5,535 nucleotides of DNA from Alphaproteobacteria bacterium (GTDB taxonomy: Bacteria > Pseudomonadota > Alphaproteobacteria > RF32 > CAG-239), in contig JAFYWO010000127.1 of the NCBI GenBank assembly GCA_017557925.1, forward strand, positions 1 through 5,535. Direction: 5' to 3'. Below are positions 1 to 5,535 of the stretch, piece by piece. Positions within the stretch are counted from its first letter, which is position 1. The number at the start of each line of letters is the position of its first letter. The notes below the pieces were generated by a model, which worked only from the letters and a program-made list of their open reading frames with translations, did no database searches and was not told the DNA's origin. The position numbers were made by a program, and so were the translations under genes.

Positions 1-24
1 AAACAATTCACCGGATTGTTTTTT
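1..24 (+). terminator. Probable intrinsic terminator of an upstream gene
   Basis: Arms AAACAATTC (1-9) and GGATTGTTT (13-21) pair with one G-T wobble around a 3-base loop, and a run of six T (19-24) overlaps and follows the right arm. This is the form of a Rho-independent terminator for plus-strand transcription entering from the left. The stem is AT-rich and therefore weak, and the left edge is cut by the window, so a longer stem cannot be judged. If real, it separates the three-gene unit from whatever lies upstream. Confidence 0.5.
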
Positions 25-106
25 ACACCTCAGCCCGCCGCTGACACCATTTTTTTATGCAAATTTTTTGTATTGGCGGAACTCAAACCAAGGTTCGTTC
101 TTGCTC

Positions 107-132
107 GTAAGTGTTGAAAGTTCAACACTAAC
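107..132. repeat. 26-bp near-perfect inverted repeat in the upstream intergenic region
   Basis: The arms AGTGTTGAA (110-118) and TTCAACACT (121-129) are perfect reverse complements separated by AG. After one mismatch (109/130) two more pairs form (107-108 with 131-132). No T-run follows on the plus strand, so it is not a standard terminator. It lies about 50 bp upstream of the -35 box of the promoter. It could be an operator or a remnant of a palindromic repeat; nothing in the sequence decides between these. It does not match the repeats downstream of parC. Confidence 0.6.
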
Positions 133-182
133 TCGCTTCGGTCACTCGGATTGTTTCCATTTGATTTTGTTATGTTTTTTTA

Positions 183-211
183 TTGAAAAAAATCTTTGTT
201 TTTGATATAAT
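183..211 (+). promoter_or_regulatory. Sigma70-type promoter with extended -10
   Basis: TTGAAA (183-188) is one base from the consensus -35 and is followed, after a 17-base spacer, by a perfect TATAAT (206-211). A TGA just before it (203-205) gives the extended -10 form TGnTATAAT. The DNA upstream of the -35 (about 160-182) is T-rich and could act as an UP element. Transcription would begin near 217-219. It is the only strong promoter I noticed ahead of the three genes, so it probably drives the peptidase-like gene, recO and parC together. Confidence 0.8.
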
Positions 212-232
212 ACTATATGTTTTAATTTAATG

Positions 233-239
233 GGGGGTG
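233..239 (+). promoter_or_regulatory. G-rich Shine-Dalgarno that decides the first gene's start
   Basis: GGGGGTG can pair along its whole length with the anti-Shine-Dalgarno CACCUCC if one G-U wobble is allowed (the consensus is GGAGGTG). It ends two bases before the ATG at 242, with its G-run ending four bases before it. The other in-frame ATG, at 230, has only AT-rich sequence upstream and would leave a leader of roughly 12 nt from the predicted transcription start. The ATG at 242 is therefore preferred. Confidence 0.6.
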
Positions 240-241
240 GT

Positions 242-2041
242 ATGAAGAAATTAGAAATAGGTAAATGTATTGCAAGCGCCGGTATAGGTCTTGCTTTAGG
301 TGCCGGTATATTAGGAATTTCAAGAGAAGAATTAAAAAAAGAGCTTAAAAAAGATAGTTGGAAAGGTTATGAAACAATAAACGGACTTGGTAAGGCTCCA
401 AGAATTAGAGATTTAGAATATCAAAATGATACAATTACTAAAGAGAGATATGAGAGTGGGGATTATTTTGATGCAAATGCGTATTTTACTTCTGGTGGAG
501 TGAATACGATAACAGATAATATATATGCAGTAGAAGGGGGTGATAAAGATGATTATATGAATAAGTTAGCCGTTTTGGCGCATGAAGCAGAGCATATGCA
601 TCAATTTGGAAGAGTGAATCTTTATTATTCAGAAATGGGATTGTGGCAGAGTTATAAATTATATTGTTATCAGGAGATAGGAGCTAATATTGCACAGGGT
701 TTACAATTAAGGGCAATGTATAAAGAAGCTAAAAATGATAAAGAAAGAAAAGAAATTATAGAATGTGGTAAAAGTACGAATTGTTGGCTATATTTTTCTA
801 TGTTGGAAGATGGTGAGATTAATCCATTTAGTAATAAAAAAGAAGATTTTGATGAAGAGATGGAATGTCTTGTCAATGGTGTAGCTGTGGTTTGGCCAGA
901 TGATTTGGATAGAATTTATCACGAGAGGTTTATGGGAGATATAAATATTTTTAGCAAATACAGAAATGTTAAGGAAAATGAAGATAATTATAAAAAAGGA
1001 GTTAGTCTGATGCTAACCATAGGGGGGATTGATTTTTCTAAATACCTGAGGAATGGAAATGTTGAGTTTTGGTATGAGCCGGATAGAATCTTTACTATGA
1101 CAGATGATGTAAACTCTAATCTTGGAAAATACTTGAAACTCTTAAAAGACGGTGATGAACTCATAAAACAAGGAGTGGATGTTCAAGAACTTTTGCCGAT
1201 TGGCGGAGAGAAGTTTCATTATTTATTGTTGAATAAAGATAAGGAATTAGAGAAGTTTAGTTTGGAACAAAGGTATAATCTTTATGTTAATGATTTTTTT
1301 GCAAGACATATACGAGATGGGTTAGAAGAAGATAATTATAAGATTGATGCTCAAGATTTAAGAAGTAATTTTGAAATTATAGCAAAATGTGAAGATATGT
1401 TGAGCGTTTCTGATAGCATTATAGCTGAAATCAGTAAAGAAAATGCTTGTGGTTTAAAAGCAAGTGATGAAGAATATCAACAAAAATTAAGAAAAATTTG
1501 GACTGTTGAGAGGTGTTTGGGAGACCGTAAATTTTGTTTGTTAGATAGTTTAGATGGTAATGAAAATGTTTTGGATTTTAGTCAAATGGTTGCAGATCCA
1601 AAAATTTTGAAGGATAAAGATAAATTTGATGGTCAATTTATTGGTAAAGTGATACAAAATTTAAAAAGTGAGATTAATAAATTAAGAGAAATAACTGCTA
1701 AAAAAGAAGAAAATGTATTTGTTGATGTTAGCAATGTACAGCATCAAAATAAACCAAACTATGATTATTATAAGGGACAGGGCAGGCGTTCTAAGGTTTA
1801 TACAACAAGTGAGGTTGTTGATTTGAGGAGCGATTATCTTGCAAAAGAAAGAAAATCTCGTATAGGAGAAGGTAAAATAGAAGATGATTATAATGTATAT
1901 ACGGTTGAAATGTCAAAATCCCAAAATGCTAAAGTAGAACCTGAAGAAAATGCTTTGAGTGTGGATAAAGATGAAAAAAATAAAAAGGAAAATAATAATA
2001 TGACAGCTTTCGTATTACAACAAACAAGAAATGGCAGATAA
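242..2041 (+). CDS. HExxH zinc-metallopeptidase-like protein of unknown function
   Basis: The product has 599 residues from the ATG at 242; starting at 230 would add only MGGG. Residues 1-3 (MKK) precede a Gly/Ala-rich hydrophobic stretch (about 9-26) that looks like a signal anchor or uncleaved signal peptide; no clear AxA cleavage site is visible, and the Cys at 9 is too early for a normal lipobox. HEAEH lies at 114-118 after a hydrophobic run (LAVLA), as in zinc-peptidase active-site helices; Glu145 in QEIGAN is a plausible third ligand, a gluzincin-like arrangement. This resembles uncharacterised putative metallopeptidase families such as DUF6782, from memory and unchecked. The remaining ~430 residues are charged and unrecognised, with a probable helical segment at about 473-491 and a low-complexity Lys/Glu/Asn tail. 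The gene looks more AT-rich than parC. Its stop overlaps recO by 11 bp, which implies coupled expression. Substrate and role are unknown; the peptidase call rests on the motif alone. Confidence 0.75.
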   Translation: MKKLEIGKCIASAGIGLALGAGILGISREELKKELKKDSWKGYETINGLGKAPRIRDLEYQNDTITKERYESGDYFDANAYFTSGGVNTITDNIYAVEGGDKDDYMNKLAVLAHEAEHMHQFGRVNLYYSEMGLWQSYKLYCYQEIGANIAQGLQLRAMYKEAKNDKERKEIIECGKSTNCWLYFSMLEDGEINPFSNKKEDFDEEMECLVNGVAVVWPDDLDRIYHERFMGDINIFSKYRNVKENEDNYKKGVSLMLTIGGIDFSKYLRNGNVEFWYEPDRIFTMTDDVNSNLGKYLKLLKDGDELIKQGVDVQELLPIGGEKFHYLLLNKDKELEKFSLEQRYNLYVNDFFARHIRDGLEEDNYKIDAQDLRSNFEIIAKCEDMLSVSDSIIAEISKENACGLKASDEEYQQKLRKIWTVERCLGDRKFCLLDSLDGNENVLDFSQMVADPKILKDKDKFDGQFIGKVIQNLKSEINKLREITAKKEENVFVDVSNVQHQNKPNYDYYKGQGRRSKVYTTSEVVDLRSDYLAKERKSRIGEGKIEDDYNVYTVEMSKSQNAKVEPEENALSVDKDEKNKKENNNMTAFVLQQTRNGR

Positions 2042-2792
2042 AATGATAATAAAAGATGAAGGATATGTATTAAATGCGCAAAAGTATGGGGAAAATGCGT
2101 GTTTGGTAAGTATATTTTCTAAAAATAAAGGTAAAATAGTTGGCTATTCAACAGATGGCAAAAGCAAGAGATTAAGAGGAGTTTTTGAGGCCGGTAATAA
2201 GATTTTTTTTGAAGCAAGTTTCAGATTGGAAGAAAATATGAAAAGGATTTTCAGGGTTGAACTTGTGGAGGCTAATGCTGTTAATATGATGATGGATTTT
2301 AAGAGATTGGAATTGATGACGGCAGTTATTCCTTTTATGATGAAAGTTTTGAACGAAAACGAAGAAGTGTATCCTTTATATGAGGTGGCTGAGAAATTTT
2401 TTTCGGCTCAAAATCTTAAAGAGATGTTTATGTGGTATGCTTATTTTGAGTTTTATTTGTTGGAGTATTTAGGTATTTCTTTATCACTTGATTGTTGTGC
2501 AGTTACCGGATGTTTGGATAATCTTATGTATGTGTCGCCTAAAACAGGTAAAGCTGTTTGTGCAAAAATTGGAGAGCCATATAAAGATAAATTGTTTTTG
2601 TATCCGAAATTTGTTGTGGATAAAAACTATACACCTTCTTATATGGAAATTTTTAATGTGCTAAAAATGACAGAGTATTTCTTGAAAATGAACTTTTTTA
2701 AGTTTCATAATGTCAAAATGCCTGAAAGCAGAGAGCGTATTTGGCAGTTGATAGAAAAAGAAATGGATAAAAATAATGAAGTAATCGCTTGA
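2031..2792 (+). CDS. recO: DNA repair protein RecO
   Basis: RecO binds single-stranded DNA and SSB and, with RecR and RecF, loads RecA onto gapped DNA and anneals complementary strands in the cytoplasm. The 253 residues match the family length. The N-terminal OB-fold shows the family opening [13 protein letters not shown] (residues 9-21), then [24 protein letters not shown] and a conserved GN (PGN-like) turn. The C-terminal part has the alphaproteobacterial signature CAVTG (156-160) followed by [10 protein letters not shown] (167-176) and GEPY. Cysteines at 155, 156, 161 and 177 could form a zinc site like those known in some RecO proteins. The start is ambiguous: ATG 2031 overlaps the previous gene, while ATG 2043 (giving MIIKDEG) fits the usual N-terminus equally well. 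Neither has a good Shine-Dalgarno, so translation probably depends on ribosomes finishing the upstream gene. parC follows after 7 bp. Confidence 0.93.
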   Translation: MADKMIIKDEGYVLNAQKYGENACLVSIFSKNKGKIVGYSTDGKSKRLRGVFEAGNKIFFEASFRLEENMKRIFRVELVEANAVNMMMDFKRLELMTAVIPFMMKVLNENEEVYPLYEVAEKFFSAQNLKEMFMWYAYFEFYLLEYLGISLSLDCCAVTGCLDNLMYVSPKTGKAVCAKIGEPYKDKLFLYPKFVVDKNYTPSYMEIFNVLKMTEYFLKMNFFKFHNVKMPESRERIWQLIEKEMDKNNEVIA

Positions 2793-2795
2793 GGA
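2791..2795 (+). promoter_or_regulatory. parC ribosome binding site overlapping the recO stop
   Basis: GAGGA starts inside the recO TGA stop (2790-2792) and ends four bases before the parC ATG at 2800. A ribosome terminating on recO would sit on the parC initiation region, so the two genes are probably translationally coupled. Confidence 0.75.
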
Positions 2796-2799
2796 AATA

Positions 2800-5028
2800 A
2801 TGGAAGATATATTAGAAGAAGAACGTGTTTATGACGTAAAATTAAAAGAAGAATTAAGTAAGCGTTATTTGTCATATGCAATGTCTACTATTGTTGCACG
2901 TTCACTTCCTGATGTAAGAGATGGTTTGAAACCTGTTCATAGACGTTTGATGTATGCTATGAGACAGTTAAAATTGGACCCTAAATCAGGTTTTAAGAAA
3001 TGCGCCAGAGTGGTGGGTGACGTTATTGGTAAATACCATCCTCACGGGGATAGCGCTGTTTATGGTGCAATGGTTAGGCTTGCGCAAGATTTTTCTGTCA
3101 GATATCCTCTTGTTGATGGGCAAGGTAACTTTGGTAACGTAGACGGAGATGGTGCTGCGGCAATGCGTTATACTGAAGCAAGATTAACAGATTTTGCCAT
3201 AGCGCTTATGGAAGGGTTGAACGAAAACGCCGTTGACTTCATGGATACATACGACGGTGAAGAACAAGAACCTATTGTTATGCCGGCTGCAGTGCCTAAT
3301 CTTTTGTGTAACGGAACTTCCGGTATTGCGGTGGGAATGGCTACAAATATTCCTCCTCATAATTTGAGTGAAGTTGCTGATGCGTTGTTATATTTGATTA
3401 AGAATCCTGAATGTGAAATAAAAGATTTGGTTAGGTTTGTTAAAGGGCCTGATTTTCCTACCGGCGGATATATTATTGCAGATCAAAAAGCTATCATTGA
3501 TGCATATACTTTCGGAAAAGGCTATTTTAGGATTAGAGCAAAATGGGAAAAGGAAGATTTAGGACACGGACAATATCAGATTGTGGTGACAGAAATACCT
3601 TATCAAGTAGTAAAATCTAAGTTAATAGAAAAGATTGCTCAGCTGATGGAAGACAAAAAATTGCCTTTACTTTCTGATGTGAGAGATGAGTCTGCGCAAG
3701 ATATAAGAATCGTTTTGGAGCCTAAAAACAGAGCGGTTGATGCCGGTGTTTTAATGGAGCACTTATTTAAACAAACGGAATTGGAAACAAGGTTTGCGAT
3801 GAATATGAATGTGCTTTCTTCAGACGGTGTGCCAAAAGTTATGAGCTTAAAAGAGGTGTTAAGAGAATATCTTGACCATAGGCACAAAGTTTTGGTTAGA
3901 AAATCTCAATATCGTTTGCAGAAAATTTTGGCTCGTTTGGAGATATTGTCGGGTTATTTGGTTGCATATCTTAATTTGGATGAAGTTATCAGGATTATTC
4001 GTGAAGAAGAAGATTCTAAAGCTTGTTTGATAAAAACTTTCGGGCTTACGGATAATCAGGCTGAAGCTATATTAAATATGAAACTTCGTAATCTTCGTAA
4101 ACTTGAAGAAGAAGAAATCAGAGCAGAGTTTGATGAACTTACGGAAGAAAAGAACGGGCTTGAGGATTTGCTTGCTTCTGAAGAATTACGTTTAAGCCGT
4201 TTGAGTGAAGAATTTAACCAGATGAAAGAAAAGTTTGGTAAAAAGACTTTGTTGGGCAGACGTAGAAGTCAATTTGCTGATATGCCGGAAGATATTGATA
4301 TGCCGATAGAAGCTATGGTTGAAAAAGAACCTATTACCGTTATTCTTTCTCAAAAAGGTTGGATTAGGAGTATGAAAGGTTATATTCCGCTAACTGATGA
4401 GTTTAAGTTTAAGGAAGATGATAGCTTGTTGATGGTTATTCATGCATACACTACAGATAAGATTATTTTGTTTGATACGGCAGGTAAGTTCTTTAATATA
4501 AATGCTAGCGAAATACCGTCAGGCAGAGGTTTCGGACAACCGGTTAGGTTGATGGTAGATTTGGGTGTGCAAGATAATGTTGTGTCTATGTTTGTATTTG
4601 AGAAAGGGGCAAAATATATTGTTTCTTCTGATTATGGGCACGGTTTTGTAATTGATGAAAGTCACATTATTGCGCAAACACGAAATGGAAGAAAAATCTT
4701 AAATCTTTCTGATGGTGAAGTTGCAGCATTTTGTAAAAAAATTGAAGGCGATATGGTTGCGGTTGTAGGTGAAAATCGTAAACTTCTTATCTTTAAGTTA
4801 GAAGAAATACCATCTATGGCAAGGGGTAGAGGTGTTGCACTTCAGAAGTATCAAGGTTGTAGGATGTGCGATATTCAAACCTTTAAGGAAGAAGATGGTT
4901 TTTGTTATAACCGAACAGGTGGTGTTGCTAATGAAAAAGAGCTTTTGACTTGGCTTGGACATAGGGCGCAAGTTGGTAGATTAGTGCCATTTGGTTTTCC
5001 AAAAAGCAATAAATTTTTTACTAAATAA
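2800..5028 (+). CDS. parC: DNA topoisomerase IV subunit A (ParC)
   Basis: With ParE, ParC forms the type IIA topoisomerase that decatenates daughter chromosomes and relaxes supercoils. The 742 residues fit alphaproteobacterial ParC. The breakage-reunion domain opens with [20 protein letters not shown] (ending at residue 42) and [17 protein letters not shown] is at 80-85, and the catalytic Arg123-Tyr124 sits in [11 protein letters not shown] charged helical/coiled region follows (about 370-490, including [10 protein letters not shown] near 423-432). The C-terminal beta-pinwheel (about 510-735) has no canonical GyrA box (QRRGGKG-like), which together with length and the recO neighbour favours ParC over GyrA. 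The C-terminus [10 protein letters not shown]...GFPKSNKF resembles alphaproteobacterial ParC. In the quinolone-binding stretch the Ser is kept (Ser85, E. coli Ser80), but the usual acidic residue four positions on is Gly89. The start is set by GAGGA at 2791-2795. An intrinsic terminator lies 34 bp downstream. Confidence 0.95.
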   Translation: MEDILEEERVYDVKLKEELSKRYLSYAMSTIVARSLPDVRDGLKPVHRRLMYAMRQLKLDPKSGFKKCARVVGDVIGKYHPHGDSAVYGAMVRLAQDFSVRYPLVDGQGNFGNVDGDGAAAMRYTEARLTDFAIALMEGLNENAVDFMDTYDGEEQEPIVMPAAVPNLLCNGTSGIAVGMATNIPPHNLSEVADALLYLIKNPECEIKDLVRFVKGPDFPTGGYIIADQKAIIDAYTFGKGYFRIRAKWEKEDLGHGQYQIVVTEIPYQVVKSKLIEKIAQLMEDKKLPLLSDVRDESAQDIRIVLEPKNRAVDAGVLMEHLFKQTELETRFAMNMNVLSSDGVPKVMSLKEVLREYLDHRHKVLVRKSQYRLQKILARLEILSGYLVAYLNLDEVIRIIREEEDSKACLIKTFGLTDNQAEAILNMKLRNLRKLEEEEIRAEFDELTEEKNGLEDLLASEELRLSRLSEEFNQMKEKFGKKTLLGRRRSQFADMPEDIDMPIEAMVEKEPITVILSQKGWIRSMKGYIPLTDEFKFKEDDSLLMVIHAYTTDKIILFDTAGKFFNINASEIPSGRGFGQPVRLMVDLGVQDNVVSMFVFEKGAKYIVSSDYGHGFVIDESHIIAQTRNGRKILNLSDGEVAAFCKKIEGDMVAVVGENRKLLIFKLEEIPSMARGRGVALQKYQGCRMCDIQTFKEEDGFCYNRTGGVANEKELLTWLGHRAQVGRLVPFGFPKSNKFFTK

Positions 5029-5061
5029 GTGTTGATGTTTTAGGTATTAATTTATGGTCGC

Positions 5062-5093
5062 AAAAATGCTCCTTAGTAAAGAGGAGCTTTTTT
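5062..5093 (+). terminator. Intrinsic terminator of the operon
   Basis: GCTCCTT (5068-5074) pairs with GAGGAGC (5081-5087), with one G-T wobble, around a six-base loop; six T follow (5088-5093). The five A before the stem (5062-5066) would serve as a T-run on the other strand, so it may act in both directions and shield parC from antisense transcription out of the repeat region. Confidence 0.92.
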
Positions 5094-5117
5094 ATTTGTT
5101 GAGAGGTGGCTTTTTTT

Positions 5118-5150
5118 GTCATCACGAGGAGCGAATGCTCCGTGGTGATC
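5118..5150. repeat. Palindromic hairpin element, copy 1
   Basis: TCATCAC (5119-5125) pairs with GTGGTGA (5142-5148), with one T-G wobble. Inside, after a GA bulge, GGAGC (5128-5132) pairs with GCTCC (5137-5141) around GAAT. The result is a long, slightly imperfect hairpin typical of small dispersed palindromic repeats (REP or MITE-like). The second copy is at 5419-5451. Confidence 0.8.
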
Positions 5151-5195
5151 CATAAGTGGAGAGCCTAGAAGGATTTGCTTGATTGTTTTTTAGAG

Positions 5196-5224
5196 TGGAT
5201 TGCCACGCTTCGCTCGCAATGACG
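5196..5224. repeat. 29-bp palindromic element, copy 1
   Basis: Copies 1, 5 and 6 are identical: TGGATTGC, then CACGCTTCGCTC, then GCAATGACG. ATTGC and GCAAT are the pairing arms. On the minus strand it begins CGTCATTGCGAGCGAAGCG, a kind of small repeat that I recall being common in intergenic DNA of several bacterial groups. Confidence 0.88.
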
Positions 5225-5247
5225 AGGGAGGATGGTTTGTTGTATAC

Positions 5248-5276
5248 TGGATTGTCACGCTTCGCTCGCAATGACG
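5248..5276. repeat. 29-bp palindromic element, copy 2
   Basis: Differs from the majority form by one base: T at 5255 instead of C, which turns the left arm into ATTGT. It is preceded by the linker end GTATAC (5242-5247 region). Confidence 0.88.
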
Positions 5277-5290
5277 AGGCGGAGGTAGAC

Positions 5291-5319
5291 TGGATTGCTA
5301 CGCTTCGCTCGCAATAACG
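5291..5319. repeat. 29-bp palindromic element, copy 3
   Basis: Differs from the majority form at two positions: T at 5299 and A at 5316. The ATTGC and GCAAT arms are intact. Confidence 0.85.
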
Positions 5320-5332
5320 GGGGCGGGTATAC

Positions 5333-5368
5333 CGGATTGCCACGGCAATAAATTGCCTTGCAATGGCG
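5333..5368. repeat. Palindromic element, copy 4, with a replaced core
   Basis: The flanks match the family (GGATTGCCAC at the left, GCAATGGCG at the right), and the arms ATTGC (5336-5340) and GCAAT (5360-5364) are kept. The core is different and longer: GGCAAT (5344-5349) and ATTGCC (5352-5357) form a perfect inner stem around AA. The element is 36 bp instead of 29. Confidence 0.78.
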
Positions 5369-5381
5369 GGGTCGGGTATAC

Positions 5382-5410
5382 TGGATTGCCACGCTTCGCT
5401 CGCAATGACG
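5382..5410. repeat. 29-bp palindromic element, copy 5
   Basis: Identical to copies 1 and 6. It is followed after 8 bp (TGAAACGC) by the second 117-bp composite repeat. Confidence 0.88.
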
Positions 5411-5418
5411 TGAAACGC

Positions 5419-5451
5419 GTCATCACGAGGAGTGTAAGCGACGTGGTGATC
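5419..5451. repeat. Palindromic hairpin element, copy 2
   Basis: The outer arms TCATCACG and CGTGGTGA match copy 1 exactly, but the interior has several substitutions that remove the inner GGAGC/GCTCC stem. Only the outer hairpin of about 8 bp remains. Confidence 0.78.
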
Positions 5452-5496
5452 CATAAGAGGAGAGCCCAGAAGAATAAGCTTGATTGTTTTTTAGAG

Positions 5497-5525
5497 TGGA
5501 TTGCCACGCTTCGCTCGCAATGACG
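5497..5525. repeat. 29-bp palindromic element, copy 6
   Basis: Identical to copies 1 and 5. It sits in the same place within composite copy 2 as copy 1 does within composite copy 1. Confidence 0.88.
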
Positions 5526-5535
5526 AGGGAGGATG

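Larger units (their letters stand above)
5118..5234. repeat. 117-bp composite direct repeat, copy 1
   Basis: This unit contains a hairpin element (5118-5150), a spacer of about 45 bp with a T-run (GATTGTTTTTTAGAG), one 29-bp palindromic element (5196-5224) and the tail AGGGAGGATG. It recurs at 5419-5535 with the same length and about ten substitutions, all in the first half; the last 58 bases (5177-5234) are identical. The conserved combination of two different palindromes suggests that it moved or was duplicated as a block. No open frame in it resembles a protein. Confidence 0.9.
5248..5410. repeat. Degenerate tandem run of four palindromic elements
   Basis: Four elements (copies 2-5) start at 5248, 5291, 5333 and 5382, giving a period of 42-49 bp. 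The linkers between them are short (13-14 bp), G-rich and alike: the last two (5320-5332 and 5369-5381) differ at only about two positions and both end GGGTATAC, and the first ends GGTAGAC. Because the linkers are themselves related, this is a decayed tandem repeat and not a CRISPR array. Confidence 0.8.
5419..5535. repeat. 117-bp composite direct repeat, copy 2 (reaches the window end)
   Basis: It starts 301 bp after copy 1 and matches it over the full 117 bp with about ten substitutions, no indels, and an identical 58-bp right half. It ends at the last base of the window, so homology may continue. If it does, the region is a higher-order tandem with a 301-bp unit. Confidence 0.9.

Noticed and set aside
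30..100. Possible tRNA 3' end (GACACCA followed by T-run)
   Set aside because: No T-arm, anticodon stem or acceptor pairing can be built around it; the CCA is incidental.
670..876. Minus-strand open frame opposite the peptidase-like gene
   Set aside because: Antisense shadow of a well-supported gene, with no family resemblance.
3639..3887. Minus-strand open frame opposite parC
   Set aside because: Antisense shadow of parC; the plus-strand reading is strongly conserved ParC sequence.
2019..4697. Shared TRNGR peptide at the end of the peptidase-like protein and within ParC (near 4678-4692)
   Set aside because: Only about five residues and a short AT-rich stretch are similar; most simply coincidence, with no flanking homology.
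2800..5028. GyrA instead of ParC
   Set aside because: No canonical GyrA box in the C-terminal domain, shorter than typical GyrA, adjacent to recO, and the C-terminus resembles alphaproteobacterial ParC.
5122..5507. Two overlapping minus-strand open frames of 110 and 69 codons
   Set aside because: They lie wholly within the palindromic repeats; their peptides (repeated VIASEAWQS and SLRAKR-like phrases) are translations of the repeat unit in different frames, and they lack a credible ribosome binding site.
5196..5525. CRISPR array
   Set aside because: The repeats vary in sequence and length, spacing is uneven, the spacer-like linkers are related to one another, and no cas gene is present.

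Overview
The window is AT-rich bacterial DNA using the standard bacterial code: TGA ends recO and TGG encodes Trp. The adjacent recO-parC pair and the C-terminal signature of ParC (WLGxRAQ-GR, ending in a PxSNxF-like tail) point to a low-GC alphaproteobacterium, perhaps an uncultured gut or host-associated lineage. The lineage is inferred from these proteins and was not confirmed by any search.

Layout. Positions 1-24 look like the terminator of an upstream plus-strand gene outside the window. Positions 25-182 are non-coding and include a near-perfect inverted repeat (107-132). A strong sigma70-type promoter with an extended -10 (183-211) then drives three same-strand genes. The first encodes a 599-residue protein with an N-terminal hydrophobic segment and an HExxH zinc-metallopeptidase signature, with no function I can name. 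Its stop codon overlaps the start of recO (RecFOR recombination mediator) by 11 bp. recO is followed after 7 bp by parC (topoisomerase IV subunit A), whose Shine-Dalgarno sequence overlaps the recO stop codon. A clear intrinsic terminator (5062-5093) ends the unit. The layout therefore looks like one operon of three translationally coupled genes, with a peptidase-like gene placed ahead of two DNA-maintenance genes.

The last ~420 bases (5118-5535) are non-coding and made almost wholly of small palindromic repeats. Six copies of a 29-36 bp element are present, four of them in a degenerate tandem run with GC-rich linkers ending in GTATAC or GTAGAC. A 117-bp composite unit (a hairpin element, a spacer and one 29-bp element) occurs twice, 301 bp apart; the second copy ends exactly at the window edge.

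The window holds no defence system, CRISPR array or RNA gene that I can support. The items most worth a second look are the peptidase-like gene fused into the recO-parC operon, the structured repeat cluster, and a ParC quinolone-pocket substitution.
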